In this document: positions 23,401 to 31,305 of the stretch, piece after piece | How positions within the stretch are numbered: position 1 is the stretch's first letter | Layout of the letters: each line of letters starts with the position of its first letter | IMG/VR virus record: IMGVR_UViG_3300006868_004576 | Span: 1-33,710 of that record | Source: a virus | Strand: one strand, 5' to 3' | Length of the DNA: 33,710 nt | Notes under the pieces: model-generated | Databases searched by the model: none | What the model saw: the letters and a program-made list of their open reading frames with translations, nothing else | What the model was told of the DNA's origin: nothing | Position numbers and translations under genes: made by a program

Positions 23401-25619
23401 GAAGGGGAAACCCACACGCCATCGGGTGAGTCGATTGCGCGTCCTAGAAGGTCTAGAACGTCGCCCTCTTCTGGGGATGGGTTGCCTTGTTCGACTTCTG
23501 CGGTGTAAAGATCTTCGAGCATTTCGCGAAGTCGTTCCGCGTCAGCGCGGTCGAGACGAACAACGTCAACTCCGGCAGCAGCATCTTCGATTGCGTCGGA
23601 AAACTCTTGCCACAGTTCGTCGGCTTCAGAGTCGTTAGCCGCTGCGATGTCGTCACGGATGCTGTCGACAATGTCGGACAAGTAGCCGACTTCTTCCATC
23701 GTCAAGTCGATATCTACGAAATCGCCTTCGGGAACCGATCCATCTTCGTTTTCTGATCGGCGTGAACGCATTCCACCCATCTTTGGCTGCAGCATAGAGT
23801 GCCGTCTAAGAGCGTCGTTGATCTGCTTTTCTAACTCTCTACGATCCTTTGGCTTGATGTCTTTGTTGTCTCTGACACCGGTAAGGGCAGCCAAAAGGAA
23901 ATCAAAAGCGTCGTCTGAGTTTGCGTCCGTGTTGCCGTCGAGGTAGTCGGCAGCAAACCTGATGTTGTCAAACAAGTCATCGCCAAGAGAGGCATAGCCG
24001 CCTTCGGCTTTATCAATACGAGAGAGCGTTGCCCGAATGTCGTCTCCAGTGGCACGCTGTGAACGCAGTCCATTACTCCCATTGAACTGCGAAAGACTGT
24101 CGGCTTCTGCGACTCGTTGAACTTCTTCCGCTGTGTCAAACTGCCGTTTGTCGCCATCACGGATGGAAATCCCTTCAGTGTCGTAATCAGAAAATCCCGT
24201 TTGCCGTCCAAAGAATTTTCCAGTCTCGGTGTTCCTGTAGATTTCTTCGAGGCGCCCAAACTCATCGCGACGCTTTGCGACCAACTCGCTCTGCGGATCA
24301 TTTCGCAAATAGAAAGGCTTTCCATCGCCCGTCCAGTCAGTCCTTTGAGATTGACGCTGTGAACGCATTCCGCCTCTATCGCGTGCCGGTGGTTCTGGGA
24401 TAACTCGGCCAGAACGTTCGCGAACAGCGCGACGTGATGGGCCACCATCAGCACCCGGAGTGTTGATGATGCGGTTTTGGCGTGCGCGGCCAGACGGGCT
24501 GGTTTCTTGAACGAAACGCTCAAGGCGCAGACGAGCCACTCTCTCTGGATCCATGCGCGGATAATCTTCGTTTCCGGGTCGATTCCTTTTCGGTCCCAGT
24601 AACTCAGCGCCTCCGCCAATCCGTCCGGTTCGGCGGGTAGCGCGACGAGACTGCTGCCCCTGCGTCCCCGGAGCCGCTTGCAAGAATCGGGCGTCATTGC
24701 CCAGACGATCGTTGAGAGTCGCCTGATCAATACCGAGGTCTCGCTCGCCGGCACGGCGACGCTTCTCAATCTCCATCGAGTCACCTTCAAGGGCCCGCGA
24801 CACGCGGCGCGCCATGCCCTGAGGGACGATGAACCGAGGGATGATTGGGCGCTCCATGCCAGTGACACCCTCGAAAACGATTCCGTCTCGGTCGCCGTCA
24901 ACACGACCAGTGATGTCGACAAATGCCATTCCTCGTGGGGCTGCACGCAGGCCACCGCCAAGTTTGGGCCCAAGTGCTTTCACGTGAAGATCAAATTGGT
25001 CGTCTAGTCGGTATCCGTCGTGATCGTCAAGGATGTCCTGCTTGGCGTGGAAAACATCTTTGGCTGCTCGACGCAGCGGACCATATCCCATGGCCATGTT
25101 GGCGAGGTCTTCACGGAGATACTGGTCGTTGTTGCGTGACTTGAAAACCAGTCCCTTGCGCTCGATACCCAATTTTGAGTTGCGGGCTTTTGCGAGCACG
25201 GAACCGCGAGCCATGTCTGAAATGAAAGCGCGCACCTTGTAGTCGACGGCTTTTTCCGCCGACTCGCCAAAGAACGCAATCGGCGCGTCCTTTACCGAAA
25301 TCGGGTCGGTAGCAATGTCTGTGCGTTGAGAGTCGATCAAAGTGAGGACGTCACGGTTGGGGAGGCGGAGGTCCTGCTTGGTTAAAGCCATTTCATTAAC
25401 GATGACTTCTTCCGCTTCTGTCATGCCACGGAAATCTCCGATGCGGACACCGTATGGCAGGTCGTCATCGAGCGACTTGGTGTGCATGTCGTTGAAGCCG
25501 TCTGCCCATGCTTCAGCGTCGGTTTTTACAGCGAGGCAGGTTTCTGAACCGTTTTCGCGGATTACGACACCGTATGTATCTCCGGTGATCGTGTCTTTTA
25601 CCAGTGCGTACTGCTTCAC
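20418..25619 (-). CDS. 1733-aa modular virion protein with ADP-ribosyltransferase-like C-terminus
   Basis: This very long protein starts at a GTG (25619) with a strong GGAGGT six bases upstream, overlapping the previous TGA as GTGA. The first 210 residues form a conserved-looking head. HVKALGP and DGDRDGIVFEG near 240 match the Asp-rich loop of other proteins here. Nine GG(L/M)-type motifs lie near residues 223, 418, 520, 617, 755, 813, 977, 1128 and 1155. A very Arg-rich stretch spans about 1340-1430. The C-terminal 230 residues contain GWKPLHRG, a GTGEYW segment and GYDYVEHNGVTLVHNRG. These are also found in the right-edge protein and resemble phage ADP-ribosyltransferases of MuF type. It may be an internal head protein injected with DNA. 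Confidence 0.75.
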   Translation of the reverse strand: MKQYALVKDTITGDTYGVVIRENGSETCLAVKTDAEAWADGFNDMHTKSLDDDLPYGVRIGDFRGMTEAEEVIVNEMALTKQDLRLPNRDVLTLIDSQRTDIATDPISVKDAPIAFFGESAEKAVDYKVRAFISDMARGSVLAKARNSKLGIERKGLVFKSRNNDQYLREDLANMAMGYGPLRRAAKDVFHAKQDILDDHDGYRLDDQFDLHVKALGPKLGGGLRAAPRGMAFVDITGRVDGDRDGIVFEGVTGMERPIIPRFIVPQGMARRVSRALEGDSMEIEKRRRAGERDLGIDQATLNDRLGNDARFLQAAPGTQGQQSRRATRRTGRIGGGAELLGPKRNRPGNEDYPRMDPERVARLRLERFVQETSPSGRARQNRIINTPGADGGPSRRAVRERSGRVIPEPPARDRGGMRSQRQSQRTDWTGDGKPFYLRNDPQSELVAKRRDEFGRLEEIYRNTETGKFFGRQTGFSDYDTEGISIRDGDKRQFDTAEEVQRVAEADSLSQFNGSNGLRSQRATGDDIRATLSRIDKAEGGYASLGDDLFDNIRFAADYLDGNTDANSDDAFDFLLAALTGVRDNKDIKPKDRRELEKQINDALRRHSMLQPKMGGMRSRRSENEDGSVPEGDFVDIDLTMEEVGYLSDIVDSIRDDIAAANDSEADELWQEFSDAIEDAAAGVDVVRLDRADAERLREMLEDLYTAEVEQGNPSPEEGDVLDLLGRAIDSPDGVWVSPSIEDNGGTRLSTGGMGSRRRVRAGESFGPEARYNVEEIDGDRALVYDNMNRTSEWRDLDTISPDDTPSRFEGGGGLASRRMTPEQMAEKRNEMERDLRSRAARELGVSDEEYAEMEKYIDDLPFDDDSAEWPGEIEDAGESRGGPTGQRTSWGARVSESDEVREGIFPDGPMEGSRWTFNRNEFYSEDTFDDPGESLEGTQTLTVDTPNGTRITYSSGLEDAPSIERVQKISGNGGLRASRGGGDTANSLAPSQPSSNPKTYGTYIPKSMKDVRKDLQMLAANGWVWQGPVNGNIRFAPPDRFYEWAKRQPDSWKQQFGERLMRGGIVPREFGLHPKQGNNQSVIRELKKRVEKVYGEGAWADMQKNAKNDGIGKVGNVPSVVSSGGGMQSARGGRSRIRGAQDEITGASGLGGGMRAGRRRFGSGRNGIKKVDDRDGKIMEQLTPEQREKMIEAIKEREGQLAWAMTQNGLFRPIRNTMEDDGRYEGMSLDERKRVPIDTDLIPRMQQRLDDALRDGDITEEAHAAFQKQLNDIKTLNNMRESNKFDFIEHLHEPSRKEIVKRARSKDKSIPTLAALDGAGESTFFNEEAFGSAQGAAETVSERAARRRGKRRRPLFDRLLDPDPSRAQRRANRRARRQGRGGRRATDVDLAETIRLRRRLARQMRRLRRRLRGERNEKSIREALEAKRSAHPLKRDKLGRPVVDAEFLKHMSSLKRLKDERDRGERNSETKDDFLRDLWENGNMNALPEILSEDEVQALLDAGWKPLHRGVGPDGTANQYSDAYREDRDSRFISDPHRRAYGTGEYWAPEGSGHWGGYGKGMVGFVDPNGRKISGRDIESIKDKHNTLRKELSALMAELGDGALKGEDPANAVTQIRTRIKEAEERLGVAGLLESEMGQIYSQWLDMYAGMKPDDAGRSDAWDSFEYLQDLTRLDSGYYAAFLGYDYVEHNGVTLVHNRGTVAVADTASAISGGEASQMLSKAKEGDGVKFP

Positions 25620-27577
25620 TTTTTACCTCCGAGGACTTCCATGAGTTGCTCTCGGCTCTGTCGAAGCACGTCAACGCGATTTTCGACGATCTTTTGGATG
25701 ATGTTCAGATGGACTTTTTCGGCGCCGCTCAGTTCTCCGTCCCTGTAAAGACGATCTCTGAATTTTGTGAAGTTAAATTCGCGGGCTCGCTCAATCAGTT
25801 CAGCGATCTGTTGCTGCATGAGCCTTTGTTGATCTTCCTTCAACTCTCTATAATACTTGCTGTAAAGGCCGTTCCCAGAGACCGAACGGAAGTCACGGAT
25901 CCGTGCTTTTGTACGTTCCGTAACGCTTACTTCCGACAAATTAATCAGTTCGCTCTTTGATATATCAGGAAATGCGAGCATTTCGTCGTCTTTCTTGAGC
26001 ACCGCAATACTGTTGCTCTTGCGGTCGGTGATATCCGAAATGATGTCAGAAACAAGCATCGACGCCATTTCGGTTGTCGGAATGTCGCTCAGTTTGACGT
26101 CTTTTTGCAGGGTTGCGCCCTCAATTACGCTATCAGCAACCTCGACCAAGTAATTCTTCTTGTCGCCCTTGCCGACTGGCGCGATGTCGGGGGAGTTAAG
26201 CCCAAGGTAGGACTGCATTTCCGCAGCAAAACTGGCTGAAATGTGGTCACCTTTGCCGTTTGACTTCTGCATGCGGTATGTGCCAGCACGATTTGTTTCG
26301 TACAAACCATTGTCACGCTTGAACATATTCGCCTTCGTCAATGCTTCCTGCAAAATTGACGGAGCGATCGCGGAAAGAGGCCCGCCGTCACGGATGATGC
26401 GCGCCGCCTGAGCGATATCAGTAACTTCCTCAGTTTCTTCCTTCGGCGCAGGCGCTTTCTTGGGGGCCTTACCGCCACTCGAAAGGATCTGATCAATAGT
26501 TTTGCCACCAGACAGGTTCTCTCGGTACTGAATCCCATCACCCGTCTCGTCGGACACGAACTTGAGACGCGCAGCCGAATCAGAGTCGTTAGACGTTTTG
26601 ATGCCCTTGTTGACGGTTCGACCGAGTTTGCGGCGCTCACCAGTCGTCAAATTTCTAACTTTTTCGAGTTCCAGCGTCGAGCCGCCCGGCAGCACATAGG
26701 TGAGTTTGGTGATGCCGGTGTTTGACAAAAGCCCAAGTTCTTGGCCGCCAATGTCGTTCTTGCTACGCGCAGTCAAGAGATATGTTGCTTCGACCATGTC
26801 GCGGTTATCAGGAATAGTGCGCAACACCTGCGCTGAAACCACCGGCTCAAGAATAAATCCATCACGTCGAACAAGACGGGCAGCCTCCACACCCTTGGGG
26901 CTCATGCCCTTTACGATTTGCTCTTCACTCTTCGAGCGGGCCTGCTTATTGGTTTTCTGAGCAACGCGCGGAATCTGCGGAGCACGAGGGTTCACCACGC
27001 TTCGACCACTCGAACCACTACTGATAGCCCTAGGTTCAGTTGTTGAACCTTCTGGCGCGGGTGTCCTTGCTGCGGCACGACGGCGAATCTGTGAAATGGT
27101 TTCACCCAAATCGCTCGGCATGTCAAACAATTGCTGGCCGCAAGTGGTGAACTCGTTGTCAGTAAACCGACCACCGTACTGATATCCCTCTGGGCAACGT
27201 GCAGTTCGTCCACGACCGGGGATCCCACGGCCTCGACGTCCTCCCGGCGTCAACGCGCGGGCAATACCGGAACGGATTGGGCTTCGGGCTGGGGAAATAT
27301 TTCCGGGGGCCGCGTAAGTGCCGATTGACTGAGCGACCTGCCCAAGTCGGCTTCTTGAACCAAAAAGACCGACACGCTTCTCTTCGAATTGGCGCAGACT
27401 ACCAAGACGCCGCGCAAGCGCTTTGAACTCAACGACTTCTTCGGATTTTGCGCCCATGCCACGGATGTGGTCATGGTTTACCTTCGTTGACAGATCAGCG
27501 AGGATTGTCCTCTTGATCAGGATTGGCGGACAGGCTTCGCAACCAAAATCGCGTTCGTAGACATATGACTCAACCAT
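25616..27577 (-). CDS. 653-aa virion-type protein, possible HipA/PI-kinase-like domain
   Basis: Near residues 125-153 there is RCPEGYQYGGRFTD and TTCGQQLFDMPS, a Cys-containing module I associate with actinophage structural proteins. An Arg/Pro/Ser-rich linker and an EPVVSAQVLR...TYLLTARS region follow. From about 430, GTYRMQKSNGKG, then FAAEMQSYLGLNSPDIAPV, then ITDRKSNSIAVL (near 519) and MLAFPDISKSEL recall the DRxxN and Asp loops of HipA- or PI3/4-kinase-like folds. That match is weak and by eye only. The C-terminus is a long charged helix. The ATG shares a base with the TGA before it, and the end overlaps the 1733-aa gene. Confidence 0.6.
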   Translation of the reverse strand: MVESYVYERDFGCEACPPILIKRTILADLSTKVNHDHIRGMGAKSEEVVEFKALARRLGSLRQFEEKRVGLFGSRSRLGQVAQSIGTYAAPGNISPARSPIRSGIARALTPGGRRGRGIPGRGRTARCPEGYQYGGRFTDNEFTTCGQQLFDMPSDLGETISQIRRRAAARTPAPEGSTTEPRAISSGSSGRSVVNPRAPQIPRVAQKTNKQARSKSEEQIVKGMSPKGVEAARLVRRDGFILEPVVSAQVLRTIPDNRDMVEATYLLTARSKNDIGGQELGLLSNTGITKLTYVLPGGSTLELEKVRNLTTGERRKLGRTVNKGIKTSNDSDSAARLKFVSDETGDGIQYRENLSGGKTIDQILSSGGKAPKKAPAPKEETEEVTDIAQAARIIRDGGPLSAIAPSILQEALTKANMFKRDNGLYETNRAGTYRMQKSNGKGDHISASFAAEMQSYLGLNSPDIAPVGKGDKKNYLVEVADSVIEGATLQKDVKLSDIPTTEMASMLVSDIISDITDRKSNSIAVLKKDDEMLAFPDISKSELINLSEVSVTERTKARIRDFRSVSGNGLYSKYYRELKEDQQRLMQQQIAELIERAREFNFTKFRDRLYRDGELSGAEKVHLNIIQKIVENRVDVLRQSREQLMEVLGGKK

Positions 27578-28224
27578 CAGTCACACCCGCAATCTTCCTC
27601 GGATTTCACAAACGCTTCAGTGCGTAGCGAACCGTTATCGTCTTCGCCTTCAAGTTCCCAGTTGTCGTAATCACGCAGATAGGCAACAAAATCAGATTCC
27701 ATTTCCATGAAATCGGAAAGCACGTCCATTGCGTGTTTGTAATCCATTTCAGTGACTACGGGATTCTGTTCGTCATCAAACCCAAGTTCTTTGCGTTCTT
27801 GGAAGTCGCCGAAAAACATGTCGTCGACATCTTCCCAGTACGCTCCGTCAAGGGACTTCTTTCCTTTTTTGAAACGCTTTTTCATGCGTCGCGCAAAGTT
27901 CTTGTCGGTCCAAATCTTTTTCTTGAGTTTGCCTTTACAGTTCTTCATGCCGGGGTGATGGCACCCCTCGTTGGGCCACAAGCCGGTGGTTTCATGGTGC
28001 AGCCACGCACAGATCCGCTCCAAGGGGTACAACTCGGGGTGGTCGGCAAGGATGATCCGACAGCGACGAAAGCCGCCCGGCTTTTTCATAATCGGGCGCC
28101 AGTAGCGCAAAAGACGTTCCAAATTGCCGCGACGGGGTCCACGACCACGAGTGATCGCGGTAATGCGCTCCTGCGGCAGGTCTAGAATTACATCCTGCGG
28201 TCCCTTGACTTCGATTTCATCCAT
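27577..28224 (-). CDS. Conserved-looking structural-operon protein, function unknown
   Basis: This 215-aa protein has a basic N-terminal half with RGRGPRRGNLERLLRYWRP, then GGFRRCRIILADHPEL and ICAWLHHETTGLWPNEGCHH, with Cys and His residues that might bind metal. The second half is acidic and ends EEDCGCD. The RRGNLERLLRYW and LHHETTG wording seems familiar from actinophage head-gene clusters, but I cannot name a function. It starts at an ATG at 28224, 17 nt after the upstream stop, and is coupled to the next gene by TGATG. Confidence 0.65.
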   Translation of the reverse strand: MDEIEVKGPQDVILDLPQERITAITRGRGPRRGNLERLLRYWRPIMKKPGGFRRCRIILADHPELYPLERICAWLHHETTGLWPNEGCHHPGMKNCKGKLKKKIWTDKNFARRMKKRFKKGKKSLDGAYWEDVDDMFFGDFQERKELGFDDEQNPVVTEMDYKHAMDVLSDFMEMESDFVAYLRDYDNWELEGEDDNGSLRTEAFVKSEEDCGCD

Positions 28225-28241
28225 GGTGTACCTATTTTAGT

Positions 28242-28589
28242 CTATTTGTTACCGATGATACGGTTGCGCTTGGCTGCCAATTCGAAAATGTCAAAATTTT
28301 TCGCCATTCTTTCAGACGGCGGGATCATTACTTCGCCGGTGATGAACATCATCCAAATTTGAGTGTCCCTCTCGTCTCGGTACATCTCTTTCGGGGATGA
28401 CATCAATATTCCAGCGCGTTCCAATTCTTCGCCGATGTTCCGACGTTCTTTTTTGTATGGGTCTTTACCATCTTCGAGTTCGCGGAAGATGCCAATCAAC
28501 TGATCACGACTGTGACTCTTCTGTGCATCGCGGAAAGGAACTCCAAGGATGTCTTCAATAAATTTGACATGTTTCTCTCGCGCGGTCAC
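28242..28589 (-). CDS. Unknown 115-aa protein in structural operon
   Basis: The GTG at 28589 overlaps the upstream TGA as GTGA. The product is charged and helical: KHVKFIEDILGVPFRDAQK, a Lys/Arg/Glu-rich middle (DPYKKERRNIGEELERAG), and a hydrophobic TQIWMMFITGEVMIPP. No family is recognised. The tight coupling to the 839-aa gene suggests a partner or chaperone role. Confidence 0.65.
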   Translation of the reverse strand: MTAREKHVKFIEDILGVPFRDAQKSHSRDQLIGIFRELEDGKDPYKKERRNIGEELERAGILMSSPKEMYRDERDTQIWMMFITGEVMIPPSERMAKNFDIFELAAKRNRIIGNK

Positions 28590-31105
28590 AGCGTTAACTC
28601 ACCTTCTGGCCATAGCCACTTCAACAACTTGCTCATCACTTTTTTCTCAACGTCGTTCAGAGTGCGCATTCCGGAACCGTCTGGAACTTTGATTTCTGAG
28701 CCAAATAGTGCTGCGGCGCCGAGTTCAGCCAGCAATTCCATGTAGCGCTGATTGAAAAATAATCCTTGGAAGGAATCTATATGAGTAAACGTCCCCATGT
28801 AAGAGGCGTACTCTCCACCACCTGTAAGTTTAGCAATACGCACAGCGATGGCCTTCTCCCGAGGGGAAAGATCGTCCATCAATTTTGGCGCAATGATTGC
28901 TTGTTCGACTATGTATGCTCTCAGGCGTTCTTTTTGCGCGTCGCTCATCGAAGTGTCCATAGAAATTTGGGTAAGAGCGTTAGCCAGCCATTCCTGCGCG
29001 TTGCTACTCATGATTGCCCGCATAATGCCCGGGCTATCCTCCCAAATTGCGCCACCGACCACTGGGATCGAGTCATCAAAGTCCCATTGACTAATATCGG
29101 GATCTAGACGAAACATCGTAGCAACCTGCGCCACTGCTTTTGTGAGGGTGTGAGTATCTTCAACGCTAATTGCCGGTAGTCCTCGTGTTTCCGGCAACCC
29201 GAGGTCCCACACCTCTTGAAACTTGATCATGCCCATGCTTCCGCCGTTAGCCAAGTCAAGTTTGCTGGCAGCAGTGTTTCGGCCCCATGCGGACCGCTTA
29301 TAGTAGGGATCATCCTTGTCGGACCAGACTGGTCGTCCTCCTGCGCCGGGAGTGAAGAAGAAGGGCAGGAGATCGTCTACATGCAGAGGGTCATCCGCGT
29401 CATGTTGGGTGCCGTTTGGCTTGGGCCAGCCGACAGCCTGTAGCCATCTAGCAATAGATTCACCCTTTTTAAGATCGTTACCATCGGGATCTTTGAGAGT
29501 TTCAGTTACCAGCCGCTGAAGAAGTATCTTGTCGCGTGGATTGGTGCTTTGGATAAGCCTTTGATATTCAGCAGCGAAGCGGAACATCGCTTCTGGCGCG
29601 GTTACGGACAACTCCCTGAGGTCGCTTCTAATTGCCGCTTGGCGAATTGCATCATCTCCCATGTCGGCAATCGGTTCGAGAACCCCCTGCTGAATTGCTT
29701 CATCTACGCTAAGTGATTCAATTCCTCGGTCCTTAATTGCTTCTTTGTATGCTTGCGCATAGTTGGAAAGGTGCGTCATTTCGTGCAGGTTGACACTGCG
29801 CGCTGCCATTGCCCGTGCTTCTTCCCATGCTTTTCTGATCGCGTCGGTATCTTCCGGACTGAGATTTTCTTGCGTGCCTGTCCCTTCAAGGATTTGTTGC
29901 AATGCCTGCAAAAGGGCGCTTGTGTCAGAAAATGCTGTGGGGGTGTCTTCGAGCATCGTGATGAACATTTTGTGTGTTTCCAACTGAAAGTTGCCTAAAA
30001 CACGAACATCCTCTATCTGGTCGTACGACGTCTGGTCGGCATACATCATTTCAAGACGCGGCTTTCGGTCCTTGGCAACGGTTCGCCATCTGTACCCGTT
30101 GACTTTGTTTCGGTCGCGACCAATTTTTCCGCGTGCACCGTACGCCACTGCGCCATCGGCGCCTTCGATGGGGTCCTTGCCTAAACGTCGACGTGATTCA
30201 CGGCTAAGGATTTCCACATCGATGTCTTTGATACTTGGATTCATCAAGACGCCAAGCAGAAACGCGTATGCGTGCTCTTTGTGCGCCATCGAGATTGGTT
30301 CGTCCTCTTTGAGTAAACCAATTTCGACGTAGTCGGCCATGGACGTTCCTGCGGCGAAACCCGGATGCGCCCGCGTAAATGCAGAAGCGATGTCGCCGTA
30401 CGTCTTTAGCGGCTTTCCACCGTTGAAGGCATCGTCAACTCGTTTGGACTGCTTTGCGTAACGGTCACGGTAAAACTTTTTGTCACGCGACTTGAATCTC
30501 TCAATTACACCAACCCTCGGGAGATAACTGCGGCGTGCCGCCATGCCGCTGTCCCTAGACATCGCATTGGCTGCTCGTTGCACTCGTCGGGCGCGACGTG
30601 CCGGTTTAGTGCCGGGAGTCGCTGGTCTCGCAAATGTAGTTCCGTCCTGAACAATGCCGTCACCATCGCCATCTTCGGCGTTGGGATCGAACCGTGCTGG
30701 GCGAATGCGGGGTCCAAGTGCTTTTTCGTGGAAACCTGTTTCAATCGCAACTTTAAATGTGTCGATGATTTCGATTTTTTCGTTTATCGCGTCGTAGCGG
30801 GCATCTTTTTTCTTGGCTTCAAGGTTGGAGAGCACGTCGACGCCAGCGAGCATGTGCTCCGGCACCTGTTGCACCTTGTACACGACAATGTTTTCCCACC
30901 GGTCGTTGGGTTTGTCAACTCCATCCCATAAAAATTTATGGAACTTACTATTCGTAATCCGGCTCACTTTCTTGCGGGTTACGAAAGACAAAAAACTGAC
31001 AGGCTTGACATCACGAGAAGGAGTGACGATTGCGCCATCGGTGTCCCCGTCAATGACATAGAACAAGTTGCCACCAGACACACGACCGACCATCACCGCC
31101 TTCAT
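28586..31105 (-). CDS. 839-aa virion-type protein with HExxH metalloprotease motif
   Basis: The N-terminus has VIDGDTDGAIV, and a second Asp-rich loop, FDPNAEDGDGDGIVQDG, lies near residue 145 after KALGPRIRPA. It is followed by a basic linker with an SGMAARRS copy of the GG(L/M)xSxR-type motif. Near 440, NLHEMTHLSNYAQAY gives an HExxH zinc-protease site. MELLAELGAAALFG near 790 could supply a third ligand, as in several phage metallopeptidase domains. The rest is helical without known motifs. The protein may cleave other head proteins, the cell wall or a host target. It is coupled on both sides by ATGA and GTGA. Confidence 0.7.
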   Translation of the reverse strand: MKAVMVGRVSGGNLFYVIDGDTDGAIVTPSRDVKPVSFLSFVTRKKVSRITNSKFHKFLWDGVDKPNDRWENIVVYKVQQVPEHMLAGVDVLSNLEAKKKDARYDAINEKIEIIDTFKVAIETGFHEKALGPRIRPARFDPNAEDGDGDGIVQDGTTFARPATPGTKPARRARRVQRAANAMSRDSGMAARRSYLPRVGVIERFKSRDKKFYRDRYAKQSKRVDDAFNGGKPLKTYGDIASAFTRAHPGFAAGTSMADYVEIGLLKEDEPISMAHKEHAYAFLLGVLMNPSIKDIDVEILSRESRRRLGKDPIEGADGAVAYGARGKIGRDRNKVNGYRWRTVAKDRKPRLEMMYADQTSYDQIEDVRVLGNFQLETHKMFITMLEDTPTAFSDTSALLQALQQILEGTGTQENLSPEDTDAIRKAWEEARAMAARSVNLHEMTHLSNYAQAYKEAIKDRGIESLSVDEAIQQGVLEPIADMGDDAIRQAAIRSDLRELSVTAPEAMFRFAAEYQRLIQSTNPRDKILLQRLVTETLKDPDGNDLKKGESIARWLQAVGWPKPNGTQHDADDPLHVDDLLPFFFTPGAGGRPVWSDKDDPYYKRSAWGRNTAASKLDLANGGSMGMIKFQEVWDLGLPETRGLPAISVEDTHTLTKAVAQVATMFRLDPDISQWDFDDSIPVVGGAIWEDSPGIMRAIMSSNAQEWLANALTQISMDTSMSDAQKERLRAYIVEQAIIAPKLMDDLSPREKAIAVRIAKLTGGGEYASYMGTFTHIDSFQGLFFNQRYMELLAELGAAALFGSEIKVPDGSGMRTLNDVEKKVMSKLLKWLWPEGELTL

Positions 31106-31305
31106 GATTCATATTCCTTCATGGCAGCCTCATACCAGTCACGGTGCTGTTCGAGAACGTCTTCTGGTTTTGCGCGTTCTTGGAAGGCCGTAACGAAATA
31201 CGCAATCGATTCAGGGTCCTTACGCTTTACAACCTGCATACTTTCGGTCGCAAGAAATTTTTTGACGTCGTCGTCACGTCCCCATTTGGTGCTGTCGTCA
31301 ATCAT
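31102..31305 (-). CDS. Unknown 67-aa protein in structural operon
   Basis: The ATG at 31305 overlaps the upstream TGA as ATGA, and its own TGA overlaps the next ATG in the same way. The product starts MIDDSTKWGRDDDVKKFL and is helical and charged (ESIAYFVTAFQERAKPEDVLEQHRDWYEAAMKEYES). A longer frame upstream lies inside the preceding gene and is not needed. No function can be assigned. Confidence 0.65.
   Translation of the reverse strand: MIDDSTKWGRDDDVKKFLATESMQVVKRKDPESIAYFVTAFQERAKPEDVLEQHRDWYEAAMKEYES

Noticed and set aside
23831-24973. 380-codon alternative minus frame inside the 1733-aa gene
   Set aside because: It is fully contained in the long frame, which has a strong ribosome-binding site, coupled start and paralogous C-terminal domain.
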